64,000 bases of DNA, from contig JAEZHY010000126.1 in the NCBI GenBank assembly GCA_023416335.1, forward strand, positions 7,089 to 71,088, written 5' to 3'. Below, in pieces: positions 45,335 through 55,316 of the stretch. Position 1 is the first letter of the stretch, and the number at the start of each line of letters is the position of its first letter. Under the pieces are notes generated by a model that made no database searches, had not been told where the DNA came from, and saw only the letters and a program-made list of their open reading frames with translations. A program made the position numbers and the translations under genes. This stretch comes from Pseudomonadota bacterium. GTDB taxonomy: Bacteria; Desulfobacterota; Syntrophobacteria; Syntrophobacterales; Syntrophobacteraceae.

Positions 45335-47572
45335 TCACCCGATGTTTTCCGATTCCGCAGGCAAGGCTGTGAGGACACGCTCCGGAACAAGGGGCAGATC
45401 GCGAAGGCGACCTCCCAGTGCATTGCTCACTCCATTAACAACGGCGGCAGCCGTCGGCCCCATGGATGCCTCCCCTGCCCCAAGCGGCTTTTCCTCCGGA
45501 CGGCCGATCAGGTGGACCTCCACTTTGGGCACTTCCGGAAACCGCAGGATCGGATAGCTGATCCAATCACGAGAAGTCACCCTGGTACGGTCGAATTTTA
45601 TCGCCTCCATTAGCGTCCAGCTAACGGACTGAATTATGCCGCCTTCGATCTGCATTTCAAGGCCTTTGGGATTGACGATCTGCCCCGCATCCGCGGCGGC
45701 GACTATCCTCAAAACGGCAACAGCGCCCGTCTTGCGGTCTACCGTCACTTCAGCAACGCAGGCAACATAGCAGGAGAGATTCTTGTATTTTGCGAAACCG
45801 AACCCGCGGCCCCGCATTCCGTCGCTCTTGAAATCCTTTTCCCAGGGCGCCGCAGCGGCAACCTTTTCTATTACGGCCCGGGCCCGGGGATCTTTCAAAT
45901 GCCGGAGCCTGAATTCGACCGGATCGGCCCCGGAAGCGGCGGCCAGTTCATCCATGAAGCATTCGATCGCAAGTACGTTCCCATAAGCGCCGAGAGAGCG
46001 CAGGGCCGAGGTCCTGAGCGGCATCTCCTTAATGAGATGAAGGATGATCCTCCTGTTCGGAAAATCATAGAGCGGCACTTCATTGCGATCGGCACCTCCG
46101 GACGGCAGGGGGATCGGCCGGACGGGCGCGGGGCTGAGAGGCCTGGCCAGGTATCGGGCGGCCAGAAGGTTAACGCCTCCCGGGATTCCGGGCCTGTCGT
46201 TATGAGTGTTGCTCCACACTTCATGCTGCCATTCGGCGATGCTGCCGTCCGCCGTGAGTCCGGCAGAGAGTTTCATTACCATCGCCGAGCCGAAGGGTTC
46301 CCAGGCAAATTCGTCGTCCCGCATCCACTGCACCTTGACCGGCCGACCCGGCAGGGCGCGGGCCAGGAGGGCGGCGTCGAGCGCGACGTCATCGGCTCCG
46401 TTGTGGCCGTAACACCCCGATCCCTCAACATGCGCAACGGTCACGGCCTGCGGCTCCATTTCCATGACCGTCGCCAGGTCCCTCCGGAGCGGAAAGACTC
46501 CCTGCGTATGGGACCAGACGCGGAGCCGGCCATCTTTCATTTCGGCAACGGCACAGGAAGACCCGATCGAACCATGGGCGCCATAGGATTTGGCATAGGT
46601 TGCGGAAACCCTCCGAGCGATTGCAGGCGTCGTCTCGGATTTCTTCTCATCGACCACCCCGCCCTCAGCCGGCTGCTCCTGCAGCCAGGCGGAGATCCTG
46701 TCGGATTCGGGAAGATCTTCGCCGGAAATCCATTTCGCTGAATTGCGCATGGCCTCGCCGGCCGCAATCGCCTGTTCTTCCCTGGCCGCTATTACGCCGA
46801 GGAAGCTGCCGTCCCTCACCACCGAAAGGACTCCCGGCATGCCCTTCACCGATGCGATATCAACGTCCGCCAGCCGGTCGCGCGGGCCCGGCGGGCGCAC
46901 CACACGACCGAAAACCATTCCGGGAAATCTCAAATCCTGGACGTAAACAGAGCCGCCCGTTGCCTTCGCCGGAATATCGATGCGCGGCACGGACTTACCG
47001 ACAACCGTATGCCCGGCCGTCTGCTTTGGCTGCACTCGCGAGGTAACCGGCCGGTGAAGGAAACCGCCTCTTGCAAGCTCTCCATATGAAAGTTGCGCGC
47101 CGGATGGGGAAACAACGGCGCCATTGGCTGCCTTGAGCCGGTCGGACGGGACTCCGAGTTGTGCCGAAGCCTTTTCGATCAAGGCGGTGCGGGCTTCAGC
47201 GCAGGCATATCGAATCGCTGCACCGCCCTCCTCGATAGACCGGCTGCCGACGGTATACCCTTCGTCGGGCGTCCGCTCAGTGTCTCCGGAAACCATGCGA
47301 ATATGGGAAAACGGCACCGCCAGCTCCTCGGCTGCAATCTGGGCGAGCGCGGTCAAAATACCCTGGCCCAGTTCCACCTTCCCCGTAAAGATTGTCACCT
47401 TCCCATCAGGATCGATTATCAGCCGGGCATCGAGCATGGGAGTTTCACCCGGGTGATCCGGCAATCCCGCTTCGGCCGGCCATGCAGAGTTCCCTGCCAT
47501 GGTGAAAGAGACGACAACACCGGCCGAGACCCTGCAGAATTCCCGTCGAGTGAGGTGCCCTCGCCTTTTCAT
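45335..47572 (-). CDS. iorB: molybdopterin-binding subunit of an isoquinoline-1-oxidoreductase/aldehyde-oxidase-type hydroxylase
   Basis: 745 aa. It starts with a twin-arginine signal (RREFCRVSAGVVVSFTMAG), so it is exported folded. Two copies of the Mo-binding type-2 domain (GKVELGQGILTALAQIAAEEL; GYTVGSRSIEEGGAAIR; YGHNGADDVALDAALLARAL) and the C-terminal GAGEASMGPTAAAVVNGVSNAL with the catalytic Glu. It hydroxylates aldehydes or N-heterocycles; the substrate is unknown. ATG 47572 lies inside the iorA stop (ATGA), with GAGGAG upstream. The open frame continuing to 47905 is a shadow. Confidence 0.92.
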   Translation of the reverse strand: MKRRGHLTRREFCRVSAGVVVSFTMAGNSAWPAEAGLPDHPGETPMLDARLIIDPDGKVTIFTGKVELGQGILTALAQIAAEELAVPFSHIRMVSGDTERTPDEGYTVGSRSIEEGGAAIRYACAEARTALIEKASAQLGVPSDRLKAANGAVVSPSGAQLSYGELARGGFLHRPVTSRVQPKQTAGHTVVGKSVPRIDIPAKATGGSVYVQDLRFPGMVFGRVVRPPGPRDRLADVDIASVKGMPGVLSVVRDGSFLGVIAAREEQAIAAGEAMRNSAKWISGEDLPESDRISAWLQEQPAEGGVVDEKKSETTPAIARRVSATYAKSYGAHGSIGSSCAVAEMKDGRLRVWSHTQGVFPLRRDLATVMEMEPQAVTVAHVEGSGCYGHNGADDVALDAALLARALPGRPVKVQWMRDDEFAWEPFGSAMVMKLSAGLTADGSIAEWQHEVWSNTHNDRPGIPGGVNLLAARYLARPLSPAPVRPIPLPSGGADRNEVPLYDFPNRRIILHLIKEMPLRTSALRSLGAYGNVLAIECFMDELAAASGADPVEFRLRHLKDPRARAVIEKVAAAAPWEKDFKSDGMRGRGFGFAKYKNLSCYVACVAEVTVDRKTGAVAVLRIVAAADAGQIVNPKGLEMQIEGGIIQSVSWTLMEAIKFDRTRVTSRDWISYPILRFPEVPKVEVHLIGRPEEKPLGAGEASMGPTAAAVVNGVSNALGGRLRDLPLVPERVLTALPAESENIG

Positions 47573-48030
47573 CTCCTCATCTCCCGAGCTGCGCGCCGGA
47601 CGGCGCGTACAATGTTTTGATGAGTGCCGCACCTGCAGAGGTTGGGTGAAAGGGCCAGTCGAATCTGGTCTTCGGTCGGATCGGGGACCTTGTCCAGGAG
47701 CGCCTTGCTTCTGATGATCATGCCGTTCATGCAGTAGCCGCACTGTGCTGCCTGCTCTTCGATAAAGGCTTTTTGCAGCGGATAGGGATTTTCCAGAGTA
47801 CCGAGCCCTTCCAGAGTAACAATGACTTTGCCTTCGGCCCTGCTGACAGGCGTGACGCAGGAGGCGACGGCCGAGCCGTCCATCAGGACCATGCAGGCGC
47901 CACATTGAGCATAGCCGCAGCCGTACTTCGGCCCGTTCAATCCGAGGTCATTTCGGAGGACGTAGAGCAGGGGAGTTTCGGGGTCGGCTTCCGTTACTGC
48001 TGTTTTCCCATTTACGATCAGGACGATCAT
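47569..48030 (-). CDS. iorA: (2Fe-2S) subunit of the molybdenum hydroxylase
   Basis: 153 aa, typical of the small subunit. Plant-type cluster ligands KYGCGYAQCGACMV (Cys38, 43, 46) with a fourth Cys58, and the second cluster CGYCMNGM / NLCRCGTHQNI. It carries electrons from the Mo site to the cytochrome. Stop and iorB start overlap by 4 nt. There is no signal peptide, so it probably rides with the Tat-exported iorB product. Confidence 0.93.
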   Translation of the reverse strand: MIVLIVNGKTAVTEADPETPLLYVLRNDLGLNGPKYGCGYAQCGACMVLMDGSAVASCVTPVSRAEGKVIVTLEGLGTLENPYPLQKAFIEEQAAQCGYCMNGMIIRSKALLDKVPDPTEDQIRLALSPNLCRCGTHQNIVRAVRRAAREMRR

Positions 48031-48617
48031 GATGCCCTCTTTGGTTGGGAATGACTTTCAGGGGCAGGACACGAGTACTTTAGTAATCGGAAGTCCGCGA
48101 GTCAAAGCCCGGGATGCCGGGGGAAACTTCCGCAAAGATGTTGAGGCGCGGTTTCCGTCCGCGCCGACACCGCAAATACAAAAAGACAAAAGCTTACAAC
48201 CACGAAAGGAACGAAAATCACGAAAGGAAACAACAGGATAAGGTCGTAGGCGGCTTAAGTGCCAGCGGCGCCACACCCCTATTGAGAGACGGAGGCTGGA
48301 ATCTTTTGTGGATGGGTCTCCCTTACAATGGTGAAATGTAAAACAGGCAGACGGGAGTCGCGTAGGGTGGGCACAGAGCTTTACCGTGCCCACCGTCCGG
48401 CCCATTCGACTGATATGGATGCGCTTTCTGTTGTACCCGTGTTCTTGAATCCGGGGGCGAAGCGCAAGAGACCGAACAAAATATGCTCGGCCGGCAACAA
48501 AGCCTCCAAACCGGATTGGAGCTTTTGAGTTTCCTTGATAACAGATCCCGAACCGCGATCAAAAACCGGTGGGCACGATAAAACCTGTGCCCACCCTACG
48601 GACTGTGTGCAGGATTA
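48031..48617. other. 590-nt stretch of inverted-repeat DNA
   Basis: Upstream of iorA. Contains an inverted module II copy (48139-48245) and two 'gtgggcac...gtgcccac'-type hairpins (about 48362-48395 and 48569-48600). No gene supported. Confidence 0.6.
48139..48245 (-). repeat. dispersed composite repeat, module II (partial, inverted)
   Basis: Its reverse complement matches the 'tttgcggtaccggcacgg' to 'acatcttcg' end and the T-rich tail of the copy at 52235-52655. Confidence 0.7.
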
Positions 48618-50534
48618 CTAGAAATTTGAAAACTCTTCCATTGAGACCAGTCGCTCCGGTCCGGCCGCATCTTTTCTCATGCCGTTCCGACACTTTCCAT
48701 TGGCTTTAAGTTTGGTCACGATCCTGCTTTCAGGGACAGAAAGAGCTTCCACCGGCCTTCCGGCGGATATCGTTCTTGGTGCGTTGCGGCCGGTTGTTTT
48801 TGAACCCTCCACCAGAGACTTGAGCATTCCCACATAGGTCTTCAATTGACGTGCCTGGGCATTCATTTCCTCGGACGCCGAAGCCGATTCCTCCGCATTG
48901 GCGGCATTTTGCTGAACGACCTTGTCCATCTCGGCCACGGCTTTATTCACCTGCTCGATGCCCTGAGCCTGCTCAAGGGAAGCAGCGCTTATCTCGCCGA
49001 CTAACTCCTTGGATCTCCCCACGCTCGCGGCAGCCTCCCGGAATTCGTTTTCCGTCTTCACCACCAACTCCGAACCCTCTTTTATTTTCTTTACGGTCCC
49101 TTCTATAAGATTGGCGGTGGACTTGGCCGCTTCGGCCGCTCTCAGCGCAAGGTTTCGCACCTCGTCTGCGACCACGGCAAACCCGGCACCTGCCTCACCC
49201 GCCCGCGCCGCTTCAACCGCAGCGTTGAGGGCAAGCAGGTTCGTCTGGAAGGCGATTTCGTCTATTGTTTTGATTATCTTGGATGTTTCCTCGCTCGCTC
49301 TTGAAATCTCGCCCATCGACGTGGCCAGGCCTTCCATCGACTTGCCGGCCCTGGAAACAGTATCTTTGGTCACCGTCATCAGCTTGTCCGCCTGGGTGGC
49401 GTTGTCGGCATTCTGTTTCGTCATGGAGGCCATCTCCTCAAGAGAGGAGGAGGTCTCTTCGATCGATGCCGCCTGCTGTGAAGCCCCTTCAGCGAACCTC
49501 TGACTCGAAGAAGAAATGTTTTCGGCCGCCGTGGACACTTCCTGAACACTGCCGTTCAGGCCCCCTATCGTATTGAGAATCGGCTTGACTATCGAACGGG
49601 CAAGGCCGTATCCCATGAAGATCATCAGCAGGCCGACGATCAAAGCGGAAATCAGAACAGCCGAAATGACCGATTGCGACGTCTTTTCGAGGACGGTCCT
49701 GTCGACTCCGATAAAAAGCATTCCGCCTATCTTGCCGTCGGCACCCTGCAGGGGCCAATAGGCAGTATTGTAGATGCGGCCGTCTATCGTATTCTTATTG
49801 AAGAACTTTTGCCCCTTGTTCAGCACCGTATCGATAATCACCGGATTGTCCAGCTTCGTCCCAACCATGCGCTTGCCATTCTTTTCGAGGGTGGTCGAAG
49901 CCCGCTCTTCACTTTTGAATATGGTGCATTCCACGTTGAACTGCTGTTTGATCTTATCCACGAAGGCATTCGTTGCGGTAAGGTCGATCCCAGGAGTGAC
50001 GGTTCCAACAATACGGCCGTCCACCTTGACCGGGGCCCCTGCCCTGATGGAGAATTTTACCACGGTCCCTTCTTCGATGCCTGCCGAGACTTCCCCGGCC
50101 AGCGCTTTTTTGACATTGATCTGGTTTGCGACGCTGTCGCCCACTTTCTCAGAATGGCCGCGGGCTAGGACATTTCCGTTGACATCGGCAATAGTCAGTA
50201 CCTCCAGGCTGTTGTTGCTAAGAAGCGTCCTGGCGATTTCCTGAAGAAGCTTTGTATCTTTGTCCGCAATGGCATCCGCCAGATCCGGGCGGGTGGAAAA
50301 GGAAAGAGCGTTTTTCTTGACCCTGTCCACCGCATCGTCCAATGCTTTTTGGACGGAGACGGCATTAAGGCTGATTCCATTTTCGGCCTGTTCGTCAAAT
50401 CCTTTCGAAAAGAAATAATAGGCCGAAAAAAATGTGGTGCTGCCTACTATGAGAACGGTCAACAGTACAAGCCAGATCACTTTTGACGAGAATGAAAATG
50501 ACGAGTTTTTCAGTTTCTCCGATTTTCCGAGCAT
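48618..50534 (-). CDS. methyl-accepting chemotaxis protein with Cache-type periplasmic domain
   Basis: 638 aa from ATG 50534 (AGGAGG with a 6-nt spacer). TM1 at about 17-40 ([21 protein letters not shown]), a ~250-residue periplasmic domain with double-Cache features ([40 protein letters not shown]), TM2 around 290-315, then the signalling helices and the invariant hairpin [40 protein letters not shown]. Its ligand is unknown. Orphan gene. Confidence 0.92.
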   Translation of the reverse strand: MLGKSEKLKNSSFSFSSKVIWLVLLTVLIVGSTTFFSAYYFFSKGFDEQAENGISLNAVSVQKALDDAVDRVKKNALSFSTRPDLADAIADKDTKLLQEIARTLLSNNSLEVLTIADVNGNVLARGHSEKVGDSVANQINVKKALAGEVSAGIEEGTVVKFSIRAGAPVKVDGRIVGTVTPGIDLTATNAFVDKIKQQFNVECTIFKSEERASTTLEKNGKRMVGTKLDNPVIIDTVLNKGQKFFNKNTIDGRIYNTAYWPLQGADGKIGGMLFIGVDRTVLEKTSQSVISAVLISALIVGLLMIFMGYGLARSIVKPILNTIGGLNGSVQEVSTAAENISSSSQRFAEGASQQAASIEETSSSLEEMASMTKQNADNATQADKLMTVTKDTVSRAGKSMEGLATSMGEISRASEETSKIIKTIDEIAFQTNLLALNAAVEAARAGEAGAGFAVVADEVRNLALRAAEAAKSTANLIEGTVKKIKEGSELVVKTENEFREAAASVGRSKELVGEISAASLEQAQGIEQVNKAVAEMDKVVQQNAANAEESASASEEMNAQARQLKTYVGMLKSLVEGSKTTGRNAPRTISAGRPVEALSVPESRIVTKLKANGKCRNGMRKDAAGPERLVSMEEFSNF

Positions 50535-50634
50535 GTCTTTCCTCCTGGCGTTTGTGCGGCACCATGATGCAATACGAATAGGAAAATGAACAAATCGATG
50601 AAACGTCGCTGCCGTCCGTCCGAAGAATTCCAAA

Positions 50635-51233
50635 TATCAACGGCTATACTGCGCGTCGTAAATCTCTTTTGCAGGCTTTAATAAAGGAATCATCTTGCAG
50701 CTCCGAACAGATTACCTGAATGAAGAACAGCCAATTCCAATTCCGAAGGACGCTTTGTCTGACTGCCGGTATGGATCGCGTTGAGCACCTTGCTCCCTGC
50801 ATCCTTCCAGATGCTTATTTAAAAGCTCGGCTGAAAATTCACAAACTTAAAACAAATTTATTGTGCAACTGATTTCTATGTCAGAAAGTCCGATGGGATA
50901 ATCAAGATATGCTGAATTTGTAAACAGCTGCCGTCCGCCCGATTATTCCGGTAAGTCCGAACCGGGTTATCTGTCTTCCACCCGGTTATACACACAGGGT
51001 TCCTGCCGTTGTCTATAAATCAGCAATCGATATTATGTCGGAATAAATAATTCCCCGACTTGAGACCTTTAGTCATTTTTCTTATTGGACGGTTTTCGGC
51101 TTCGGCCTGAATGGATGCCCCGAATGCCGATAAATCTGGAATCCGCAACTGATTATCGCCGGTGCGCTCGATCGTGATTATTAATGACCAAATCATGAAA
51201 GGAACATATCTCTTTGACATGGTGGGGGGACAG
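50635..51233. other. 600-nt gap
   Basis: Between the chemoreceptor and the membrane protein genes, which are divergent. A 24-codon in-frame upstream extension of the latter (from 51162) is the only open frame worth noting. Otherwise I see nothing. Confidence 0.3.
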
Positions 51234-51731
51234 ATGACTATCAGATCTTATGTGAAATTGACTCTATTGACCGGACTCGTTGCAATTTCGCTCGGGGGGT
51301 TTCTGCTGCACGCGCGCATACATCCCCCGTCACAAAACACGTCGAATCTCATCCCGTTAATATCGGGAATTCTTAGCGTTATAGTCGTGCCGCTGCTGTT
51401 TGCCGGCAAGAAAACCATCAGCTACGGTTACACCCTGAATGGATTTCAGGTGATTATCGGAAGCATCGCAATGGCTCATTTTGCGGCTGCTCATTGGCCT
51501 CAGCCCGCAACTGTCGAAGCGGTCGTCCTGAAAACAACCCTGCCCGACATCGTGGTCCTCTGGACCAAATTCTTCATCGGCAAAGCCATCTTCGACCTGG
51601 AACTCTTCGGATACGATCCCAACAGGAATAAGGCGGGAAAGAGCTATCGTTATCCGAATACCGGCTGGTGGCTGATTCATCTTGCGGCAGTAAGTATCGT
51701 TTATACTCTCGGCGGTCTGCTCTGGAGGTAG
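51234..51731 (+). CDS. hypothetical inner-membrane protein
   Basis: 165 aa from ATG 51234, with GGGGGGA about 3 nt upstream; an in-frame ATG at 51162 adds 24 residues. Four hydrophobic segments (LTLLTGLVAISLGGFLLHA; LIPLISGILSVIVVPLLFAG; FQVIIGSIAMAHFAAAHW; WWLIHLAAVSIVYTLGGLLW). It is not assigned to a family. A 31-aa membrane ORF follows 2 nt later. Confidence 0.65.
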   Translation: MTIRSYVKLTLLTGLVAISLGGFLLHARIHPPSQNTSNLIPLISGILSVIVVPLLFAGKKTISYGYTLNGFQVIIGSIAMAHFAAAHWPQPATVEAVVLKTTLPDIVVLWTKFFIGKAIFDLELFGYDPNRNKAGKSYRYPNTGWWLIHLAAVSIVYTLGGLLWR

Positions 51732-51733
51732 TC

Positions 51734-51829
51734 TTGAATAAGTTCAAAATGTTTTCCAGAAACTGGTGGATCCTGCACGTCCTGGCTATCGCGTTTTTCT
51801 TTTATCTGGGTCACGCGGTTCATTTTTGA
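51734..51829 (+). CDS. very small single-pass membrane protein
   Basis: 31 aa from TTG 51734 with GGAGG 6 nt upstream (an ATG at 51749 gives 26 aa). It is one hydrophobic helix, WWILHVLAIAFFFYLGHAVHF. The spacing to the upstream membrane protein suggests a small partner subunit. No known family. Confidence 0.45.
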   Translation: MNKFKMFSRNWWILHVLAIAFFFYLGHAVHF

Positions 51830-51837
51830 CGGGGCAT

Positions 51838-52200
51838 GGTCTCCCCGGATGCAGGCTAACAGTTGTCGATGCGAGGAAATACACCGCTGGATCCCAAGGT
51901 CCGTCTTGGGAACCCCGCCCCGGCAGGCCGGATAGTATCCGGTACGTGCTGTGCCGCTCAGGGCAACTCTATCGCAGTTCTGCGCATTGCACCCGGATAC
52001 AATTTCGGCCACCCAAGCTGATATCGGGTGGCCCAGGCAACAGGCTTTAACGTTGCCTGGGTCCGGAGGACAAGAGGCTTCGCGTAGAATCACCAGTCCC
52101 TCTTGCCTGCGGCAGGGGCAACCAAAACCACGTTACCCGTGTCACCCATGGTTTGGTTCCGAGCGCAAGGCGATGGGCACGAAAGCGTTGTGCCCACCCC
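51838..52200 (+). repeat. dispersed intergenic repeat, module I (copy 2)
   Basis: Matches 1-240 in rearranged order: the 'gcaggccgg...gtatccggtacgtgctgt' part at 51916-51955 and the 'cgtgtcacccatggtttgg' part at 52138-52185, with unrelated sequence between them. A short stem-loop of the gggcac/gtgccc type ends it. Confidence 0.75.
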
Positions 52201-52234
52201 TCAACCTTATCTCATTGTTTTCTTACGTGATTTT

Positions 52235-52655
52235 CGTACTACTATTGGTCGTTTTCTTGTTTTTTGAACAAGATTTTTTATGCTGCCTGTCTTAACTCGT
52301 TTAATATCAAACTCTTAGGTACACTTTAAGCCGAGGAGAACTGAACGGACTTTCGTGTGTTTCGTACTCGTATCGCTCATCAAAAAAGCGATGGGTTGCG
52401 CTCCGAGACCGTGTCGTTGCCGACCGGGGTTGAGATGGTTTTCATCGACAAAACGACACGGTCTCTCCGCTCCACCCATCCTTATCTATTGTTTTCTTTC
52501 GTGATTTTCGTGTATTTCGTGGTTAAGGGTTTTGTTTTTGAATTTTGGTTGCGGCTGTGCTGCCCCAAGCTTTTCGTGGTTGAAAGCTTTTGTCTTTTTG
52601 TATTTGCGGTACCGGCACGGTCGGGAAACCGCGCCTCAACATCTTCGATTGAAGT
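52235..52655 (+). repeat. dispersed composite repeat, module II (copy C)
   Basis: Most complete copy, with an inverted repeat at about 52406-52466 (gagaccgtgtcgt ... acgacacggtctc), the 'aagcgatgggttgcg' core and the T-rich 'cgtgtatttcgtggttaagg' tail. Confidence 0.8.
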
Positions 52656-52659
52656 TTTA

Positions 52660-52880
52660 TAAGAGCACGTTGATTTCGTGTGTTTTGTTCTCGTATCGCT
52701 CATTCAAAAAGCGATGGGTTGCGCTCCGAGACTCTATCCTATTGTTTTCTTTCGTGATGTTCGTGTATTTCGTGGTTAAGGGTTTTGTTTTTGAATTTTG
52801 GTTGCGGCTGTGCTGCCCCAAGTATTTCGTGGTTGCGGGCTTTTGTCTTTTCGTATTCCTGGTTGCGGCTCACTCCGCAT
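52660..52880 (+). repeat. dispersed composite repeat, module II (tandem copy D)
   Basis: Directly follows copy C and repeats its 'tcgtatcgctcatt' start, the 'aagcgatgggttgcg' core and the T-rich tail, without the inverted-repeat arm. It ends next to the 3' end of the xdhC gene. Confidence 0.8.
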
Positions 52881-52886
52881 TCTTGC

Positions 52887-53924
52887 CTACAGGTTCCGTG
52901 CTCTTGCCTGGATCAGTTCGGCTACGATACTGACTGCGATCTCCTCCGGGGTTTCAGCCCTGATGTCCAGCCCAATGGGTGCGTGGACCCTGGCGAAATC
53001 GTTTTCGTCGAATCCTTCTCGGGCAAGAACCTCAAAAGTTGCATCCCGTTTCTTCCGGCTGCCGATCATTCCGATGTATCCCGCATCGGTTCTCAACGCC
53101 TGTTCGAGTACCGTTTTGTCGTGAACATGGCCGCGGGTCACGATTACGATATAACTGTCCCTGTCGATCTGCAGGCCCTTCATGGCTTCGTCGAACGATT
53201 CCAGAACCAGAATTTCATCGGAGGTGCGAAGACGTTCCCGACTGGCAAATTCTTCCCGGTCGTCGAGAACCACGGTGCGAAAGCCGACGAAGGCGGTCAG
53301 TTCCGCCAGTTTCTGCCCCACGTGACCAGCCCCGAAAATATATGCTGCCCCTCCAGATGAGAGCGGTTCGATGTAGAAGCGCTTTTCTCCGTACGCAACA
53401 ACATCCGGCTGCGTACTGACCTCCACGAGCAATTCCCTGAACCGCGCCACTCCCTCGGCTTCCAGCGAGGCGTTGCCGTCATTGAATATATACGTCTGGG
53501 GGGCGGTTTCGCCGACCTCGCCGTCGGGGAGCCGCATGACCAGCCATGCACGCTTTCTGGAATCCAGCGACGTCTTCACGTCTTCATAAAGGGCACGCCG
53601 GTCGTCCCGTGATCCGTCTTCATAGTGAAGGAGCACGTCCACGTCTCCTCCGCAGATCATCCCGATGGGAACTTTCCCGTCGCGGTTGAGAGAGAATCTG
53701 CTCACGAGGGTTTTTCGGGATGAAAAAATCTCCGCTGCCCGCTTCTGAACAGTAGCTTCAAGGATCCCTCCCCCGACACTGCCGATTATCGAGCCGTCCT
53801 CCCGTACGATCATGCGCGAACCGACGCCCCGCGGCGCCGACCCGCACCGGTGGAGAATCGTAGCAACGACAAAGCTCTCCTTCGCCTGCAGCAGCTTCAC
53901 CATGTCCTTGAATATGTTCATCAT
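52887..53924 (-). CDS. xdhC: XdhC/CoxI-family molybdenum-cofactor maturation protein
   Basis: 345 aa. N-terminal XdhC domain (ATILHRCGSAPRGVGSRMIVREDG, SVGGGILE) and a C-terminal Rossmann domain (AYIFGAGHVGQKLAELTAFVGFRTVVLDDREEFASRERL). XdhC binds molybdenum cofactor and helps insert the sulfurated form into xanthine-dehydrogenase-type enzymes such as the iorAB product. Its stop is next to the repeat block. The upstream radical SAM gene ends 30 nt before its start, same direction. Confidence 0.92.
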   Translation of the reverse strand: MMNIFKDMVKLLQAKESFVVATILHRCGSAPRGVGSRMIVREDGSIIGSVGGGILEATVQKRAAEIFSSRKTLVSRFSLNRDGKVPIGMICGGDVDVLLHYEDGSRDDRRALYEDVKTSLDSRKRAWLVMRLPDGEVGETAPQTYIFNDGNASLEAEGVARFRELLVEVSTQPDVVAYGEKRFYIEPLSSGGAAYIFGAGHVGQKLAELTAFVGFRTVVLDDREEFASRERLRTSDEILVLESFDEAMKGLQIDRDSYIVIVTRGHVHDKTVLEQALRTDAGYIGMIGSRKKRDATFEVLAREGFDENDFARVHAPIGLDIRAETPEEIAVSIVAELIQARARNL

Positions 53925-53954
53925 GAGACTCCTCGATCTCTCACCGGAGATATT

Positions 53955-55316
53955 CTACCGATTCGTGTTGCGATAAATTCCGTGTCCGTTTATGTCTGTG
54001 AGATTGTATGCGCAAAACGGGACCAGCCTGCCGTCTGGATGGAGTACATGCAGGTGGCATTCCCTGAGGCGGTCCAGGTCCAGGGTCCAGGCGTCCTGAA
54101 AAGCCATGCCGGAGATACAGAAAGAATGCGTCCGGATCCGCTCGACAAAGACATCCCATCCGCCGAGGCCGAGTCCCTCCCGACTCTCGCGGCGCGAACC
54201 CTCAGGCGATTTCCAGAACTTCCGTTGGAAAAGCTGGGCATTGAGGCCCCCCGCCCCGGTATTTTCCCCGCCGCAACAGGAGTTCCCGGCATCGGGCACC
54301 GTCCAGGTTTTAAGCTCTCCTTCCGGCATGAGCACGTAATTGGCGTGGAATGAGCAATAGCTGTTTTCCGCACCCGGAGGCCGGAAATGCTCTGCTCTGA
54401 TTATGCCTCCACTCTGCCGCTCAAGCTCGGTGATGATCTCGGGGATGGTAAGACGGGGCAGATCGGAGTCCAAACCGGAGTACCTGCCAAGGTAGCTCAC
54501 CGGCTGAAAGTGCACGCCGCGCACTCCGGGTATTTTCTCCCGGGCGTATTCGATGATCGGACCGATCTCATGGATGTTGACGCCCGGCACCAGCGTTGGA
54601 ACCAGGATCACACCAAGTCCGTGTCCGATGCACTGCGTCACGGCAGCCTGCTTCTCACGGGCCAGAGGACGCCCCCGGAGCTTTCGAAAAGTGTCATCCT
54701 GGAGACCGTCAAACTGCAAGAAAACGCACGACAGTCCGGCCTCTTCGAGCTTCCTTGCATAACCCGGCTCCTCCGCCAGACGCAGGCCGTTGGTATTGAG
54801 CTGGATAAACTCGAACCCCATGGAACGCCCCAGGGCAACGATTTCCGGAAGGTCTTCGCGCACCGTGGGTTCGCCTCCCGAAAGCTGCAAATTGCACGGC
54901 CCGGCGGCAACCAGGAGCTTCTCCAACATTCCCCGTATCTCATTCAGGCTCAAATCTCCGGAGACATCCTTTCCGGCATCGGCAAAGCATACGGGGCACC
55001 GGAGATTGCAGCGTTGAGTCACTTCGATCAAAGTGCAGCAGGTCTGCCGGCGATGCTCCGGGCAGAGGCCGCAGTCCAGGGGACACCCCTTCTCGGCCCC
55101 GGTCTGCGAAAAAGTTTGATACGAAGGTTTCTTCGGCCTGCTCCATGAGGAATACGGAGGCTCTCCGCACCAGACAACCGCCTGGAAGGGACCGTGCGCC
55201 GGACACCTCTTCCGTAAAACCACCCGGCCGCCATCACTCAACCGCTGGGCGGGAATGCGCGCCAGGCACACGGGGCATACGCTTTCGGTCGTGGAAAGGA
55301 GTGTCTCTCCGGACAT
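53955..55316 (-). CDS. radical SAM protein (TrsS-like)
   Basis: 453 aa. An N-terminal cysteine-rich domain (ESVCPVCLARIP, CPAHG) precedes the radical SAM core with CNLRCPVC (Cys103, 107, 110) and the GGEPTVREDLPEIV and NTNG motifs. The C-terminus has further cysteines (CCGGENTG). The N-terminal pattern fits the TrsS group, some of which are selenoproteins; here Cys codons are used. ATG 55316 overlaps the C_GCAxxG_C_C stop (TGATG). Members of this group are encoded with XdhC-like maturation genes. Confidence 0.8.
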   Translation of the reverse strand: MSGETLLSTTESVCPVCLARIPAQRLSDGGRVVLRKRCPAHGPFQAVVWCGEPPYSSWSRPKKPSYQTFSQTGAEKGCPLDCGLCPEHRRQTCCTLIEVTQRCNLRCPVCFADAGKDVSGDLSLNEIRGMLEKLLVAAGPCNLQLSGGEPTVREDLPEIVALGRSMGFEFIQLNTNGLRLAEEPGYARKLEEAGLSCVFLQFDGLQDDTFRKLRGRPLAREKQAAVTQCIGHGLGVILVPTLVPGVNIHEIGPIIEYAREKIPGVRGVHFQPVSYLGRYSGLDSDLPRLTIPEIITELERQSGGIIRAEHFRPPGAENSYCSFHANYVLMPEGELKTWTVPDAGNSCCGGENTGAGGLNAQLFQRKFWKSPEGSRRESREGLGLGGWDVFVERIRTHSFCISGMAFQDAWTLDLDRLRECHLHVLHPDGRLVPFCAYNLTDINGHGIYRNTNR

